From a virus, in the IMG/VR virus record IMGVR_UViG_3300027963_003677, positions 1-23,092 of that record: a DNA stretch of 23,092 bases. One strand, 5' to 3'. The notes under the pieces were generated by a model. That model ran no database searches, was not told the origin of the DNA, and was given only the letters and a program-made list of their open reading frames with translations. The position numbers and the translations under genes are program-made. Positions 14,802-20,111 of this stretch are shown one piece after another. How positions within the stretch are numbered: position 1 is the stretch's first letter; each line of letters begins with the position of its first letter.

Positions 14802-14927
14802 TTATAATTTATTTCTAGCAATCTTTGCAGCAAGAATCTTCATTCCAACTGCGTTAGTCTGACTTTGATCAATATCAATAGCCTCAATATCTTTGGCTAT
14901 CTGTTCACGTATTTGTTTTTCGTTCAT
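14802..14927 (-). CDS. Small helical protein with IREQIAKDIEA motif (41 aa)
   Basis: The ATG lies one base after the secreted-protein stop. The 41 residues start MNEKQIREQIAKDIEA and end AAKIARNKL. Both halves match the 73-aa protein ~1 kb away, and a 17-nt stretch is identical in DNA, so this is a recent duplication or recombination product. It is highly charged and helical. No function can be assigned. Confidence 0.6.
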   Translation of the reverse strand: MNEKQIREQIAKDIEAIDIDQSQTNAVGMKILAAKIARNKL

Positions 14928-14928
14928 G

Positions 14929-15327
14929 TTATTTTTCTATAGACTTACACAATTTGTCAAAATTGGTAACTGAGGAAATCTTTAAATTCATTGCAGAAGT
15001 AATTGCTTCAACATTTTTACTATCTAGTGCAATTTTTGTATTTTTTTCTGCTGTAATCCAAGAGGCAATGGTTGTTTTAATTTTGCCAGTTGTAGGTTTT
15101 TGTTTTGCAGCAAGCATGTCTATGTTTAAATCTATTTCTTTTAACACATCTTGATCACTTGCTAGCCCATTGGACCACTTAGACATCACCTCTGATTCAT
15201 ACTTTGTCTTGATGCTTTTACAAGAAGCCTTGTTGCCTTTAGTGTTTAATGACTTTGTTGCAGCCTGAGCAGATGCAGTAGGAATTAACAGCGATATTAA
15301 TAAAGAAGTTATAATTATTTTTTTCAT
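14929..15327 (-). CDS. Secreted protein with Sec signal peptide (132 aa)
   Basis: The N-terminus is a clear signal peptide: MKK, a hydrophobic core (IIITSLLISLLIPTASA), then the cleavage-type AQAA near residues 20-23. The mature part is Lys/Ser/Thr-rich and alpha-helical, with two cysteines (36 and 127) that could form one disulfide. It has no lipobox. The gene has its own near-consensus promoter ending six bases before the ATG, inside the upstream gene. Secretion from the infected host is therefore likely. The family is not recognised. Confidence 0.75.
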   Translation of the reverse strand: MKKIIITSLLISLLIPTASAQAATKSLNTKGNKASCKSIKTKYESEVMSKWSNGLASDQDVLKEIDLNIDMLAAKQKPTTGKIKTTIASWITAEKNTKIALDSKNVEAITSAMNLKISSVTNFDKLCKSIEK

Positions 15328-15333
15328 ATTATA

Positions 15334-15362
15334 AGTATATCCTATTCAGTTTGTTTTGTAAA
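15334..15362 (-). promoter_or_regulatory. Leaderless-type promoter of the secreted-protein gene
   Basis: On the minus strand, TTTACA (15357-15362), a 17-bp spacer and TATACT (15334-15339). Six bases separate the -10 from ATG 15327, so transcription would begin at or within one base of the start codon. No Shine-Dalgarno sequence is present. It lies inside the 3' end of the neighbouring gene. Confidence 0.7.
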
Positions 15363-15536
15363 GTTATGGTTATCTTTAATAACTGGATCAAGTCTATTCC
15401 AGTGCCCCGCAGAACTTCCTTGATAGATTTCTCCAGTTTCTCTATCTATGAGCAACCATTTATCTGGACATTTGGTATGAACAACTAAATCAACATTGTT
15501 GTTAAACTCTTCAAACTCTTTTATTGATCTATTCAT
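15342..15536 (-). CDS. Small hypothetical protein (64 aa)
   Basis: The ATG at 15536 overlaps the previous stop by 8 nt (ATGAATAG). The 64-residue protein has a central CPDKWLLIDRETGEIYQG segment, a beta-hairpin-like stretch with conserved Trp/Asp/Gly, followed by SSAGHWNRLD. This pattern is common in small phage proteins of unknown role. It has one cysteine and no membrane span. Its 3' end contains the promoter of the secreted protein. Confidence 0.7.
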   Translation of the reverse strand: MNRSIKEFEEFNNNVDLVVHTKCPDKWLLIDRETGEIYQGSSAGHWNRLDPVIKDNHNFTKQTE

Positions 15537-15657
15537 TAATTTCTTCTATTCTTACCAGTATCCTTTGCCTCATTGCTTCACGTTCTTCTAAGGGTATTTG
15601 CATCCCTGTATCTATCTCTGCCATTGAAATAGCCAAATCAACAATATCTTCACTCAT
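15529..15657 (-). CDS. Small acidic hypothetical protein (42 aa)
   Basis: The ATG at 15657 is followed by MSEDIVDLAISMAEIDTGM and a C-terminal helix (EEREAMRQRILVRIEEINE). The charged, helical product has no cysteines. It overlaps the next gene by 8 nt in the ATGAATAG arrangement found repeatedly in this operon, which supports it as real. No family is recognised. Confidence 0.6.
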   Translation of the reverse strand: MSEDIVDLAISMAEIDTGMQIPLEEREAMRQRILVRIEEINE

Positions 15658-15671
15658 GGGCTTGACTTAGT

Positions 15672-15830
15672 TTAATATTCAAGTGATACCCAAAACCAAA
15701 GAAAATCAATATTAGTATTGAATCTATCTATGCTAAACCCTAACGCAATTCTGCGGGGATTAAAACCAACACCAAGCCAAACTCTATTACTAACTCTCCA
15801 CTCTTTACTTTTAATCATAAGTTTCACCAT
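15672..15830 (-). CDS. Small basic/aromatic hypothetical protein (52 aa)
   Basis: It starts MVKLMIKSKEWRVSNRVW and ends DFLWFWVSLEY, with GFNPRRIALGFSIDRF between, a likely small beta-rich fold. The ATG at 15828-15830 lies within the end of the upstream gene (20-nt overlap). A Met four residues in is an alternative start. There are no cysteines. The repeated aromatic and alternating hydrophobic pattern suggests a real structured protein, but the function is unknown. Confidence 0.6.
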   Translation of the reverse strand: MVKLMIKSKEWRVSNRVWLGVGFNPRRIALGFSIDRFNTNIDFLWFWVSLEY

Positions 15831-15990
15831 TCTGTGAATATGCCTGGTTTAAAAACTCATCTGCCCAAAAGGCTGCAAGTGATTCATTGCCTACATCATT
15901 AAAGTAATAGCGATTTTTTTCAGGGCTGTAAGTCCAACCCTTCCAAAGGTTAACATCCTCTTCCGCCCAAGTAAGGTTATCAGCCATCAT
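15811..15990 (-). CDS. Small acidic hypothetical protein (59 aa)
   Basis: Tandem ATGs occur at 15990 and 15987; the first gives an ATGA overlap with the upstream gene and better spacing from AAAGAG. The product contains LTWAEEDVNLWKGWTY and AAFWADEFLNQA, is acidic and Trp/Tyr-rich, and has no cysteines. It resembles the 54-aa protein at 20111-20275 in its closing pattern (L-x-x-F/L-W-A-D/E). Relatedness is possible but unproven. Confidence 0.6.
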   Translation of the reverse strand: MMADNLTWAEEDVNLWKGWTYSPEKNRYYFNDVGNESLAAFWADEFLNQAYSQNGETYD

Positions 15991-16166
15991 TTTGTCAACT
16001 CTTTTTCAATAGCCTGAATGGTTTGACAAGGCCAAGGTTTTTTATCTTCTTGGCATCTATGAAATAATGTGCCTTCTGGGATATGAAGTTCGGCGACAGC
16101 ACGAAGAGCCTCATCTAGGTTAAAAGATCCAGATGCGGAAATAAGGTTTGGTATATTATTTATAAT
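15987..16166 (-). CDS. Small protein with apparent ATT start codon (59 aa)
   Basis: No ATG, GTG or TTG lies in frame before the conserved-looking body, and the frame is closed by TAA upstream. An ATT at 16164-16166 sits six bases after a perfect AGGAG. It overlaps the upstream stop by one base (TAATT), just as other genes here use TAATG. The product would read M-INNIPNLISASGSFNLDE, then LRAVAELHIPEG and FHRCQEDKKPWPCQ with two cysteines 9 apart. Coding is supported by the overlaps at both ends. Non-AUG initiation at AUU is known in bacteria (infC), but its use here is inference. Confidence 0.6.
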   Translation of the reverse strand: MINNIPNLISASGSFNLDEALRAVAELHIPEGTLFHRCQEDKKPWPCQTIQAIEKELTK

Positions 16167-16315
16167 TAGATACTCCTGACGTCTGGGCTTTTAAGATAAA
16201 AAATTAATGTCATTTTGCTACCGCAAGGGCAGTGAAAGTTATAGTCTAATTCTTTATGGATTTCCATATGAATCGTTGTCTCGCATCTTTCGCAAACAAA
16301 CTCGTAGGTATGCAT
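16166..16315 (-). CDS. Zinc-ribbon miniprotein (49 aa)
   Basis: The 49-residue gene starts MHTYEFVCERCETTIHM and has HCPCGSKM, giving C8/C11 and C29/C31 for one zinc, as in FmdB-like or other small ribbons. It is the first gene of the leftward cluster and follows a strong promoter whose -10 ends six bases before the ATG, so it is probably translated from a leaderless mRNA. Its stop overlaps the ATT start of the next gene. Confidence 0.72.
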   Translation of the reverse strand: MHTYEFVCERCETTIHMEIHKELDYNFHCPCGSKMTLIFYLKSPDVRSI

Positions 16316-16321
16316 CTACCT

Positions 16322-16350
16322 AGTGTATCAAAGTTCGGCGGTAAAGTCAA
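16322..16350 (-). promoter_or_regulatory. Leaderless-type promoter of the small-gene cluster
   Basis: On the minus strand, TTGACT (16345-16350), 17 bp, TACACT (16322-16327). Six bases then lead to ATG 16315. It lies just left of the repeat-rich gap and drives the genes running leftward from 16315, possibly as far as the glycan operon. Confidence 0.78.
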
Positions 16351-16446
16351 GGCGCAAAATGGAACTATCAAACCTTCCAATGCCCTATACGGGCACTATC
16401 GGTTATTAGGTTTGATATGCCTTTAGGTGGTATGATGGAAGATTAA

Positions 16447-16517
16447 TTCAGGTTCCTATAATGGTCGTAGAGCGGTTTCCGAAACCGATAATGCAGGTCC
16501 GATTCCTGTACCTGAAG
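16447..16517 (+). tRNA. Diverged tRNA-Arg-like gene, anticodon CCG
   Basis: A 71-nt plus-strand stretch folds as a cloverleaf. It has a perfect 7-bp acceptor (TTCAGGT with ACCTGAA), a 4-bp D stem (CTAT/GTAG) with GG in the loop, and an anticodon stem CGGT/ACCG with loop TTCCGAA (anticodon CCG). The variable loop is 4 nt and the T stem is 5 bp (GCAGG/CCTGT). U33, A37, A14, G18-G19, C56 and A58 are kept. Deviations are a G-A pair at the base of the anticodon stem, C instead of T55 and C at position 21. It ends G-CC-T, so CCA is not fully encoded. It lies against all surrounding genes and inside the repeat array. Confidence 0.62.
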
Positions 16518-17285
16518 CCTAAAATTTCGGCGGGTATAGAAAGAATGTCGTAATCCCCCTAGTGTAATAACAAACCTTTCAAACCTTATAGCCTGATATC
16601 CCCATAGCCAGATAGTCCAGATAGCCAGAAAGTAAGGTTTGAACCTATGTGCAACTATCTGGTTTGATAATGAGAATATGCACAATATGGATCCAGGGCG
16701 ATGGTTTGATACCCGCTGATTTAAGGCTTTAAAGGCTAATCTGATACCCTATGGGAGGTTTGATAAGAGAAATAAATCTTACTGATATTTTTTAATTATA
16801 GTTAAAAGGGAGGAAAGTGGAGGATAGTGGGTGATTGGGCGATTTTATAGATGGCGTCGTAATCCTCTGGCGGCCAAACCTCCCTATCCCAAACCTCTCA
16901 AACCTTCCTATCCCCATATCTGGCATGCATTATACCCCCAAAACCATGGTTTGTCAACTCTAAAACCCCTATAAAAACATAACGAAAAAGTTATAAAATG
17001 TTTTAAAACACCAGGAAAAAATCTAGAAAGGTTTGATAACTATGGTAAAAGTTTTAAATAATTCGCAATTTAAATTCCCGCTTCGTAATGTCTATTTATA
17101 CTAGGACTCAGCGCCCCGCGGGGACGCAAAAACGGCGGGGATAAAAAGATATACCAATACTCCTAGTAGTATACAAACCATATCTTCTGGATATAAAGGT
17201 TTGGCAGATATGAGGTTTGAAGGTTTGATATAGAAAGGTTTGAAGGTTTGATATGAATCTGGAAAATTCTACAGATGTCGTAATC

Positions 17286-17306
17286 TCCCACGATCTGGGA
17301 TTTTTT
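17286..17306 (+). terminator. Weak terminator-like hairpin with T run
   Basis: TCCCA (17286-17290) pairs with TGGGA (17296-17300) around CGATC, followed by six T residues (17301-17306). The orientation would end a plus-strand transcript coming through the gene-free gap. No plus-strand protein gene is present, so it could end a non-coding RNA or be fortuitous. Confidence 0.3.
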
Positions 17307-17386
17307 GGAAAGGGTTCTTAATGTCTTTTAGAGAAATCTATGTCCGTTATGGGTGGTTTGATATGATTTTACCCGAGGGGGCAGGG

Positions 17387-17653
17387 CTACGCCTGATTTC
17401 CCAGCACTTCGTCAAGACTTTCCCACTCTCTATCAGCAACTTGTAGAGAAGCAATAAATAAATCATAGGTTTCGTTTATATATAACTCTGACTGACTTGT
17501 TGGCAAAACAATTTCGTTCATTAAGAAATAGGCAAGTGGCAAACCTAAATCGTTATACTCTACAAAATCTTGTAAGTCCTCATCATCACGATAGTTCATC
17601 CACAACTCAGCAAGGATAGTTATCTTGTTTTCAAAAGTATTACCGCCTGCCAT
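17387..17653 (-). CDS. Small acidic phage protein (88 aa)
   Basis: The 88-residue protein is acidic and helical: MAGGNTFENKITILAELW, then RDDEDLQDFVEYNDLGLPLA, YFLMNEIVL and WESLDEVLG. It overlaps the upstream gene by 14 nt. This pattern recurs in small early actinophage proteins of unknown function. There are no cysteines, membrane spans or catalytic motifs. Its stop borders the repeat-rich gap, so it is the last gene of its transcription unit. Confidence 0.75.
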   Translation of the reverse strand: MAGGNTFENKITILAELWMNYRDDEDLQDFVEYNDLGLPLAYFLMNEIVLPTSQSELYINETYDLFIASLQVADREWESLDEVLGNQA

Positions 17654-17873
17654 TGTAAACTCCTCTATCTAATTGGTCAACTTCTTTATTATACTGCATG
17701 GCTTCCAATACTTCATTAGCCCTAGTATAAATAATGTGAGGAGAAGCCTTTGCTAAATAAAATCCTATGGCTTCTAAGTCAAGAGTGAAGTCAGATAGCA
17801 AGGTCGTTATTCTACCTGCTACCTTTTCCTCTTTACTTATTCCAAGCCTAATAGACCTACGCATAAACCCCAT
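17640..17873 (-). CDS. Small basic phage protein (77 aa), leaderless-type start
   Basis: The ATG at 17873 follows a promoter -10 by six bases with no ribosome site, so a leaderless mRNA is predicted; an in-frame ATG three codons later is possible. The product begins MGFMRRSIRLGISKEEKVAG and is a mixed helical protein without cysteines. It overlaps the 88-aa gene. No family is recognised. Confidence 0.7.
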   Translation of the reverse strand: MGFMRRSIRLGISKEEKVAGRITTLLSDFTLDLEAIGFYLAKASPHIIYTRANEVLEAMQYNKEVDQLDRGVYNGRR

Positions 17874-17879
17874 ATCCCA

Positions 17880-17908
17880 ATTCTATCAAAAAGTGTGGAG
17901 AAGCGCAA
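17880..17908 (-). promoter_or_regulatory. Leaderless-type promoter before the 77-aa gene
   Basis: On the minus strand, TTGCGC (17903-17908), 17 bp, TAGAAT (17880-17885), then six bases to ATG 17873. The -35 lies inside an inverted repeat, GAAGCGC...GCGCTTC (17900-17930), which could act as an operator. Confidence 0.6.
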
Positions 17909-17942
17909 ACCCACCACAAGAATGCGCTTCCCCCTATCTATA

Positions 17943-17966
17943 GCGAGAGGTGACCCCTACCTCCGC
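17943..17966 (-). terminator. Hairpin immediately after the 123-aa gene
   Basis: Directly after the TAA at 17967, the minus-strand RNA would form GCGGAGGT paired with ACCTC(T)CGC, an 8-bp stem with one bulge and a 7-nt loop. No T run follows. Actinobacterial terminators often lack one, so this is a possible terminator or 3'-end stabiliser. Confidence 0.5.
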
Positions 17967-18338
17967 TTATGAAGCCCCCACAGTGGAAAGGACACTGCTG
18001 GGCAAATTGTATTCAATAAAACTACCAATGCTCTTATGGTCTACCCCATCATGACTGATAGTATTATCTGTAAGGTCAATTAATATTGGATGGTCCATAA
18101 AACCTAGGTCATTAGGATCGCAGGCATAGATGCCAAACCCTGTCTCATCCAGAACAGAGTCTTGCATCAAGTAACTAATGGCCATACGGACGTAGTATTC
18201 TTTATCCCCGCTGCGTGGCTTAGCATGCTGCAGGGCCTGAGCAAGATCTTGATACATACTGTCTTCGCCCCAATGGCTGTACAGCGCTACTGCTAGATCC
18301 TCTGACTGTTTAAAAACGAATGTGCAACGTGCTCCCAT
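17967..18338 (-). CDS. Hypothetical phage protein (123 aa)
   Basis: The ATG at 18338 follows AAAGGAG at good spacing. The protein begins MGARCTFVFKQSEDLAVALY and contains HWGED, YYVRMAISYLMQDS, and GIYACDPNDLGFMDHPILID. This looks like a small alpha/beta protein with no membrane segments. Similar short proteins are common in actinophage early regions, but I know no function. A strong hairpin follows the stop. Confidence 0.75.
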   Translation of the reverse strand: MGARCTFVFKQSEDLAVALYSHWGEDSMYQDLAQALQHAKPRSGDKEYYVRMAISYLMQDSVLDETGFGIYACDPNDLGFMDHPILIDLTDNTISHDGVDHKSIGSFIEYNLPSSVLSTVGAS

Positions 18339-18349
18339 TTTATTCTCCT

Positions 18350-18442
18350 TTACAGTTTAGGTTCGTTGGAATAGCCTGTTAGTCCGCCTGCTAGCGTACC
18401 AATTGCAATAAAAATAATAAAAAATGCAATTACAAATCCCAT
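18350..18442 (-). CDS. Tiny single-pass membrane protein (30 aa)
   Basis: ATG at 18440-18442 overlaps the previous gene by one base. The 30 residues are one hydrophobic helix (GFVIAFFIIFIAIGTLAGG) followed by a short polar tail ending in PKL. The 11-nt gap to the next gene contains that gene's GGAG. It is too small to assign; it could be a small membrane regulator. Confidence 0.55.
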   Translation of the reverse strand: MGFVIAFFIIFIAIGTLAGGLTGYSNEPKL

Positions 18443-18600
18443 TACTCTTCCTCATTCTTTTCTACTAGAAACGGTACGATTGATAATTGGTTAGTTATCT
18501 CATTAAAGATGCTGTCTTCATCTTCATTGTCAGTTTCATATTCAAAATTCATGTAATCGCCTGTTGGTTCAAATATTACTTCAATTTCCCATCTTGCCAT
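18442..18600 (-). CDS. Small acidic hypothetical protein (52 aa)
   Basis: The ATG overlaps the upstream stop by one base. It opens MARWEIEVIFEPTGDYMNF and then has a run of acidic residues (DNEDEDS), ending EKNEEE, so it is strongly acidic. One beta-rich N-terminal half followed by a helical half is likely. No family is recognised. A position in an unbroken series of overlapping genes supports it. Confidence 0.62.
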   Translation of the reverse strand: MARWEIEVIFEPTGDYMNFEYETDNEDEDSIFNEITNQLSIVPFLVEKNEEE

Positions 18601-18791
18601 TATAGTGTCTCCTCAGATTGTGTTGACTCAACTAGGTCCCATGCAATTCCTGAACCGTCTGAAATTGTTACAGCATATTCATCTAGGAATTCATTTTCTG
18701 CAATGTCTCGTGCATCAACATCACTCTCTGCATCTATAATACGGAAAGACTTGGTGATTTGTCCTGTAACCTTAACCTCGTAAGTTGGCAT
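18600..18791 (-). CDS. Small hypothetical phage protein (63 aa)
   Basis: The protein MPTYEVKVTGQITKSFRIID... has the beta-alpha-beta pattern of a compact phage protein: a first strand, SDVDARDIAENEFLDEY as a helix, then AVTISDG. A similar layout (V-x-V-x-G, then A-x-x-A-x-x-x-x-A) is common among phage and plasmid proteins of unknown function. The gene overlaps the upstream gene by 20 nt and the downstream one by one base. Confidence 0.7.
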   Translation of the reverse strand: MPTYEVKVTGQITKSFRIIDAESDVDARDIAENEFLDEYAVTISDGSGIAWDLVESTQSEETL

Positions 18792-19242
18792 CGTGGGTCT
18801 CCATTTCTTCTATCTCTTTGATTTCTTCTATTGTAGCGCAACCAGCACATTTTTCCAAATCCTCAAACTTGTCATAATGTAAGGCTGCTGCTTCATCTTC
18901 CCATATCTCATAACAGTTAGGACATTCGTAAACACCCTCGCTGCTAATCTGTATCTGATAGTCCTTGCTACCATCAAAGGGCACGGCAGTTACGAAGTAC
19001 CCAATCCTATTAACTATACGCATACCCTGAAATATATAGGTACCTCTGTCGTCCCCATCACAATAAGTCCATATCCTATTAGGCTCCTGAGATTGGACAA
19101 ACCTTAACTCGTCATCATATGTCTCAAACATATAACCTACGCCGTCTTCAGTTTGGAATGAGGCATTGTCATCTATATGGTTTGGGATTGGCTTGAAGGT
19201 ATCAAACCACTCTTCCTCTGTAAGTTCTATTAGGTCGTTCAT
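18772..19242 (-). CDS. Zinc-ribbon-containing hypothetical protein (156 aa)
   Basis: The ATG follows GGAG. The N-terminal half is mixed (ELTEEEWFDTFKPI, FQTEDGVGYMFETY). The C-terminal part has VYECPNCYEIW and then KCAGCATIEE, giving two Cys-x-x-Cys pairs 29 residues apart that could hold one zinc. The tail is highly acidic. The combination suggests a DNA- or protein-binding early protein. No named family is recognised. It overlaps the 63-aa gene and lies 8 nt after the upstream gene. Confidence 0.7.
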   Translation of the reverse strand: MNDLIELTEEEWFDTFKPIPNHIDDNASFQTEDGVGYMFETYDDELRFVQSQEPNRIWTYCDGDDRGTYIFQGMRIVNRIGYFVTAVPFDGSKDYQIQISSEGVYECPNCYEIWEDEAAALHYDKFEDLEKCAGCATIEEIKEIEEMETHDANLRG

Positions 19243-19250
19243 TGGTCTCC

Positions 19251-19787
19251 TTAGAAGTGGAAGTCTACAGGTACTAGATAGTGTAGCGCAGCCTCTTCAG
19301 GTTTGTCAAGGCGCTCTTCAAGATATTGAAAACTAGATGTGAATTCATTATGGTCAAAGAATGCACTGTCACAGGTCCATTTACCATTAATCATATTTAT
19401 GGCTTCCGTGATTTCCCAGCGAGAAAAATCAAACTGCCTTTTATCATCTAGTTTACAATCATTGCTAATATAATCAACGACATCTGACTTAAGGTTATCA
19501 AAGGCATTATCAAGTTTGATAAGTTTATCGTTCATGTAGTTAATACGATAGCGCTTGATGTCTTCTATTGTTTTCTTAAACTCATCAGGCTTCTCAGCAT
19601 ATGAAATAATCATGTCAGAAGAATTTTGATAGGCACTGTCTGACCAGCGGCCACCACCTACGACATGCCAGTCTGACCAGTCAGCCATACGGTTTCCGTC
19701 TTCGTTTGGCATAAGACTAACAGTGACAATGTAAAAGGCTTCTTGTCTATCTTTTGCTTTTGTTGCTATCCAATGTAGTGTATGCAA
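19251..19787 (-). CDS. Hypothetical phage protein with GGGRW motif (178 aa)
   Basis: A TTG start at 19787 follows GAAAGGA, and a near-consensus promoter lies 33 nt upstream. The protein begins MHTLHWIATKAKDRQEAFYI and has DWSDWHVVGGGRW. A helical middle (AFDNLKSDVVDYI) and FDFSRWEITEAINMI follow. I recall similar 'HVVGGGRW' proteins in actinophages, without a known role. It begins the transcription unit that probably includes the 156-, 63-, 52-, 30- and 123-aa genes. Confidence 0.75.
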   Translation of the reverse strand: MHTLHWIATKAKDRQEAFYIVTVSLMPNEDGNRMADWSDWHVVGGGRWSDSAYQNSSDMIISYAEKPDEFKKTIEDIKRYRINYMNDKLIKLDNAFDNLKSDVVDYISNDCKLDDKRQFDFSRWEITEAINMINGKWTCDSAFFDHNEFTSSFQYLEERLDKPEEAALHYLVPVDFHF

Positions 19788-19819
19788 TCTGGGTTCCTTT
19801 CTGTAGTATCTTAATACTA

Positions 19820-19848
19820 AGTTTAGATTAATGAAGTGGCAATGTCAA
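19820..19848 (-). promoter_or_regulatory. Strong sigma-70-type promoter for the 178-aa gene
   Basis: On the minus strand, TTGACA (19843-19848), 17 bp, TAAACT (19820-19825). The predicted start is near 19813, giving a ~26-nt leader with an AAGGA ribosome site. The -10 and following bases (TAAACTTAGT) are identical to the DUF932 promoter. A perfect Crp-like palindrome lies just upstream. Confidence 0.85.
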
Positions 19849-19849
19849 G

Positions 19850-20011
19850 TTATTGGTGTGTGACCTCTGTCACATTAAGTTTGTTTATCCTAATAATGTT
19901 AGCAGATCCACAAGAACACCAGCCCCTATGGTCATCTAAATTTTTCAGGGTAGTTATCTCAGTCAATGCATCACAATCAGTACATAGATAATCATACTTC
20001 ATCCAGTTCAT
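19850..20011 (-). CDS. Zinc-ribbon protein (53 aa)
   Basis: The chosen start gives MNWMKYDYLCTDCDAL and keeps 9 nt between AGAGGGG and ATG; an ATG nine bases upstream is too close to the ribosome site. C10/C13 and C32/C34 (in WCSCGS) form a one-zinc ribbon. Sixteen residues separate the first knuckle from the second. Its last codons contain a perfect Crp-like palindrome, so coding and operator overlap. Confidence 0.68.
   Translation of the reverse strand: MNWMKYDYLCTDCDALTEITTLKNLDDHRGWCSCGSANIIRINKLNVTEVTHQ
19859..19874. promoter_or_regulatory. Crp/GlxR-like palindrome (perfect consensus)
   Basis: TGTGACCTCTGTCACA matches the TGTGA-N6-TCACA consensus exactly at both half-sites. It lies in the 3' end of the zinc-ribbon gene and centres about 53 bases upstream of the predicted start of the 178-aa gene, a position typical for cAMP-receptor-type activation. 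Confidence 0.6.
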
Positions 20012-20012
20012 T

Positions 20013-20111
20013 TTACTCATCCCCTCTACCAAAAGAAAATAATAATCCAATAAAGACTATTACTGTTATATTTACAATCCATTCTTCTGTACTCCATTGT
20101 GTCCAAAACAT
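20013..20111 (-). CDS. Tiny single-pass membrane protein (32 aa)
   Basis: The ORF reads MFWTQWSTEEWIVNITVIVF then IGLLFSFGRGDE. It has an aromatic start, one membrane helix and a short charged end. It overlaps the upstream gene by one base and lies just before the zinc-ribbon gene. Tiny membrane proteins of this type occur in several phage early regions. The role is unknown. Confidence 0.55.
   Translation of the reverse strand: MFWTQWSTEEWIVNITVIVFIGLLFSFGRGDE

Larger units (their letters stand above)
16366..17363. repeat. GGTTTGATA repeat array in a 1.07-kb gene-free gap
   Basis: The gap between genes (16316-17386) holds no convincing protein gene. It carries nine exact copies of GGTTTGATA: 16409, 16661, 16703, 16757, 17030, 17222, 17245 and 17355 on the plus strand, and 16366 inverted. 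Degenerate GGTTTG copies lie near 16571, 16579, 16635, 16875, 16889, 16898, 16949, 17199, 17214 and 17238. The first two exact copies form an inverted pair around a small TGCCC/GGGCA hairpin. Spacing is irregular and not CRISPR-like. An iteron-type origin, a regulator-binding array or a non-coding RNA region are all possible. Confidence 0.75.

Noticed and set aside
16443-16685. An 80-codon minus-strand open frame in the gap
   Set aside because: It runs opposite the tRNA-like cloverleaf and through repeats, lacks a ribosome site, and its Arg/Phe/Trp-heavy translation looks like shadow sequence.
16366-17363. CRISPR array
   Set aside because: The repeated unit is only 9-10 bases, irregularly spaced and found in both orientations, with no constant spacers and no cas genes nearby.
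16316-17386. A known giant phage RNA such as GOLLD or ROOL, which also occur near tRNAs
   Set aside because: I see no recognised conserved core, and the repeat content does not fit. A covariance search would be needed to settle it.
17321-17446. Short plus-strand frame beginning MSFREIYVRY
   Set aside because: It overlaps the 3' end of the better-supported minus-strand 88-aa gene and crosses a GGTTTGATA copy; there is no downstream partner.
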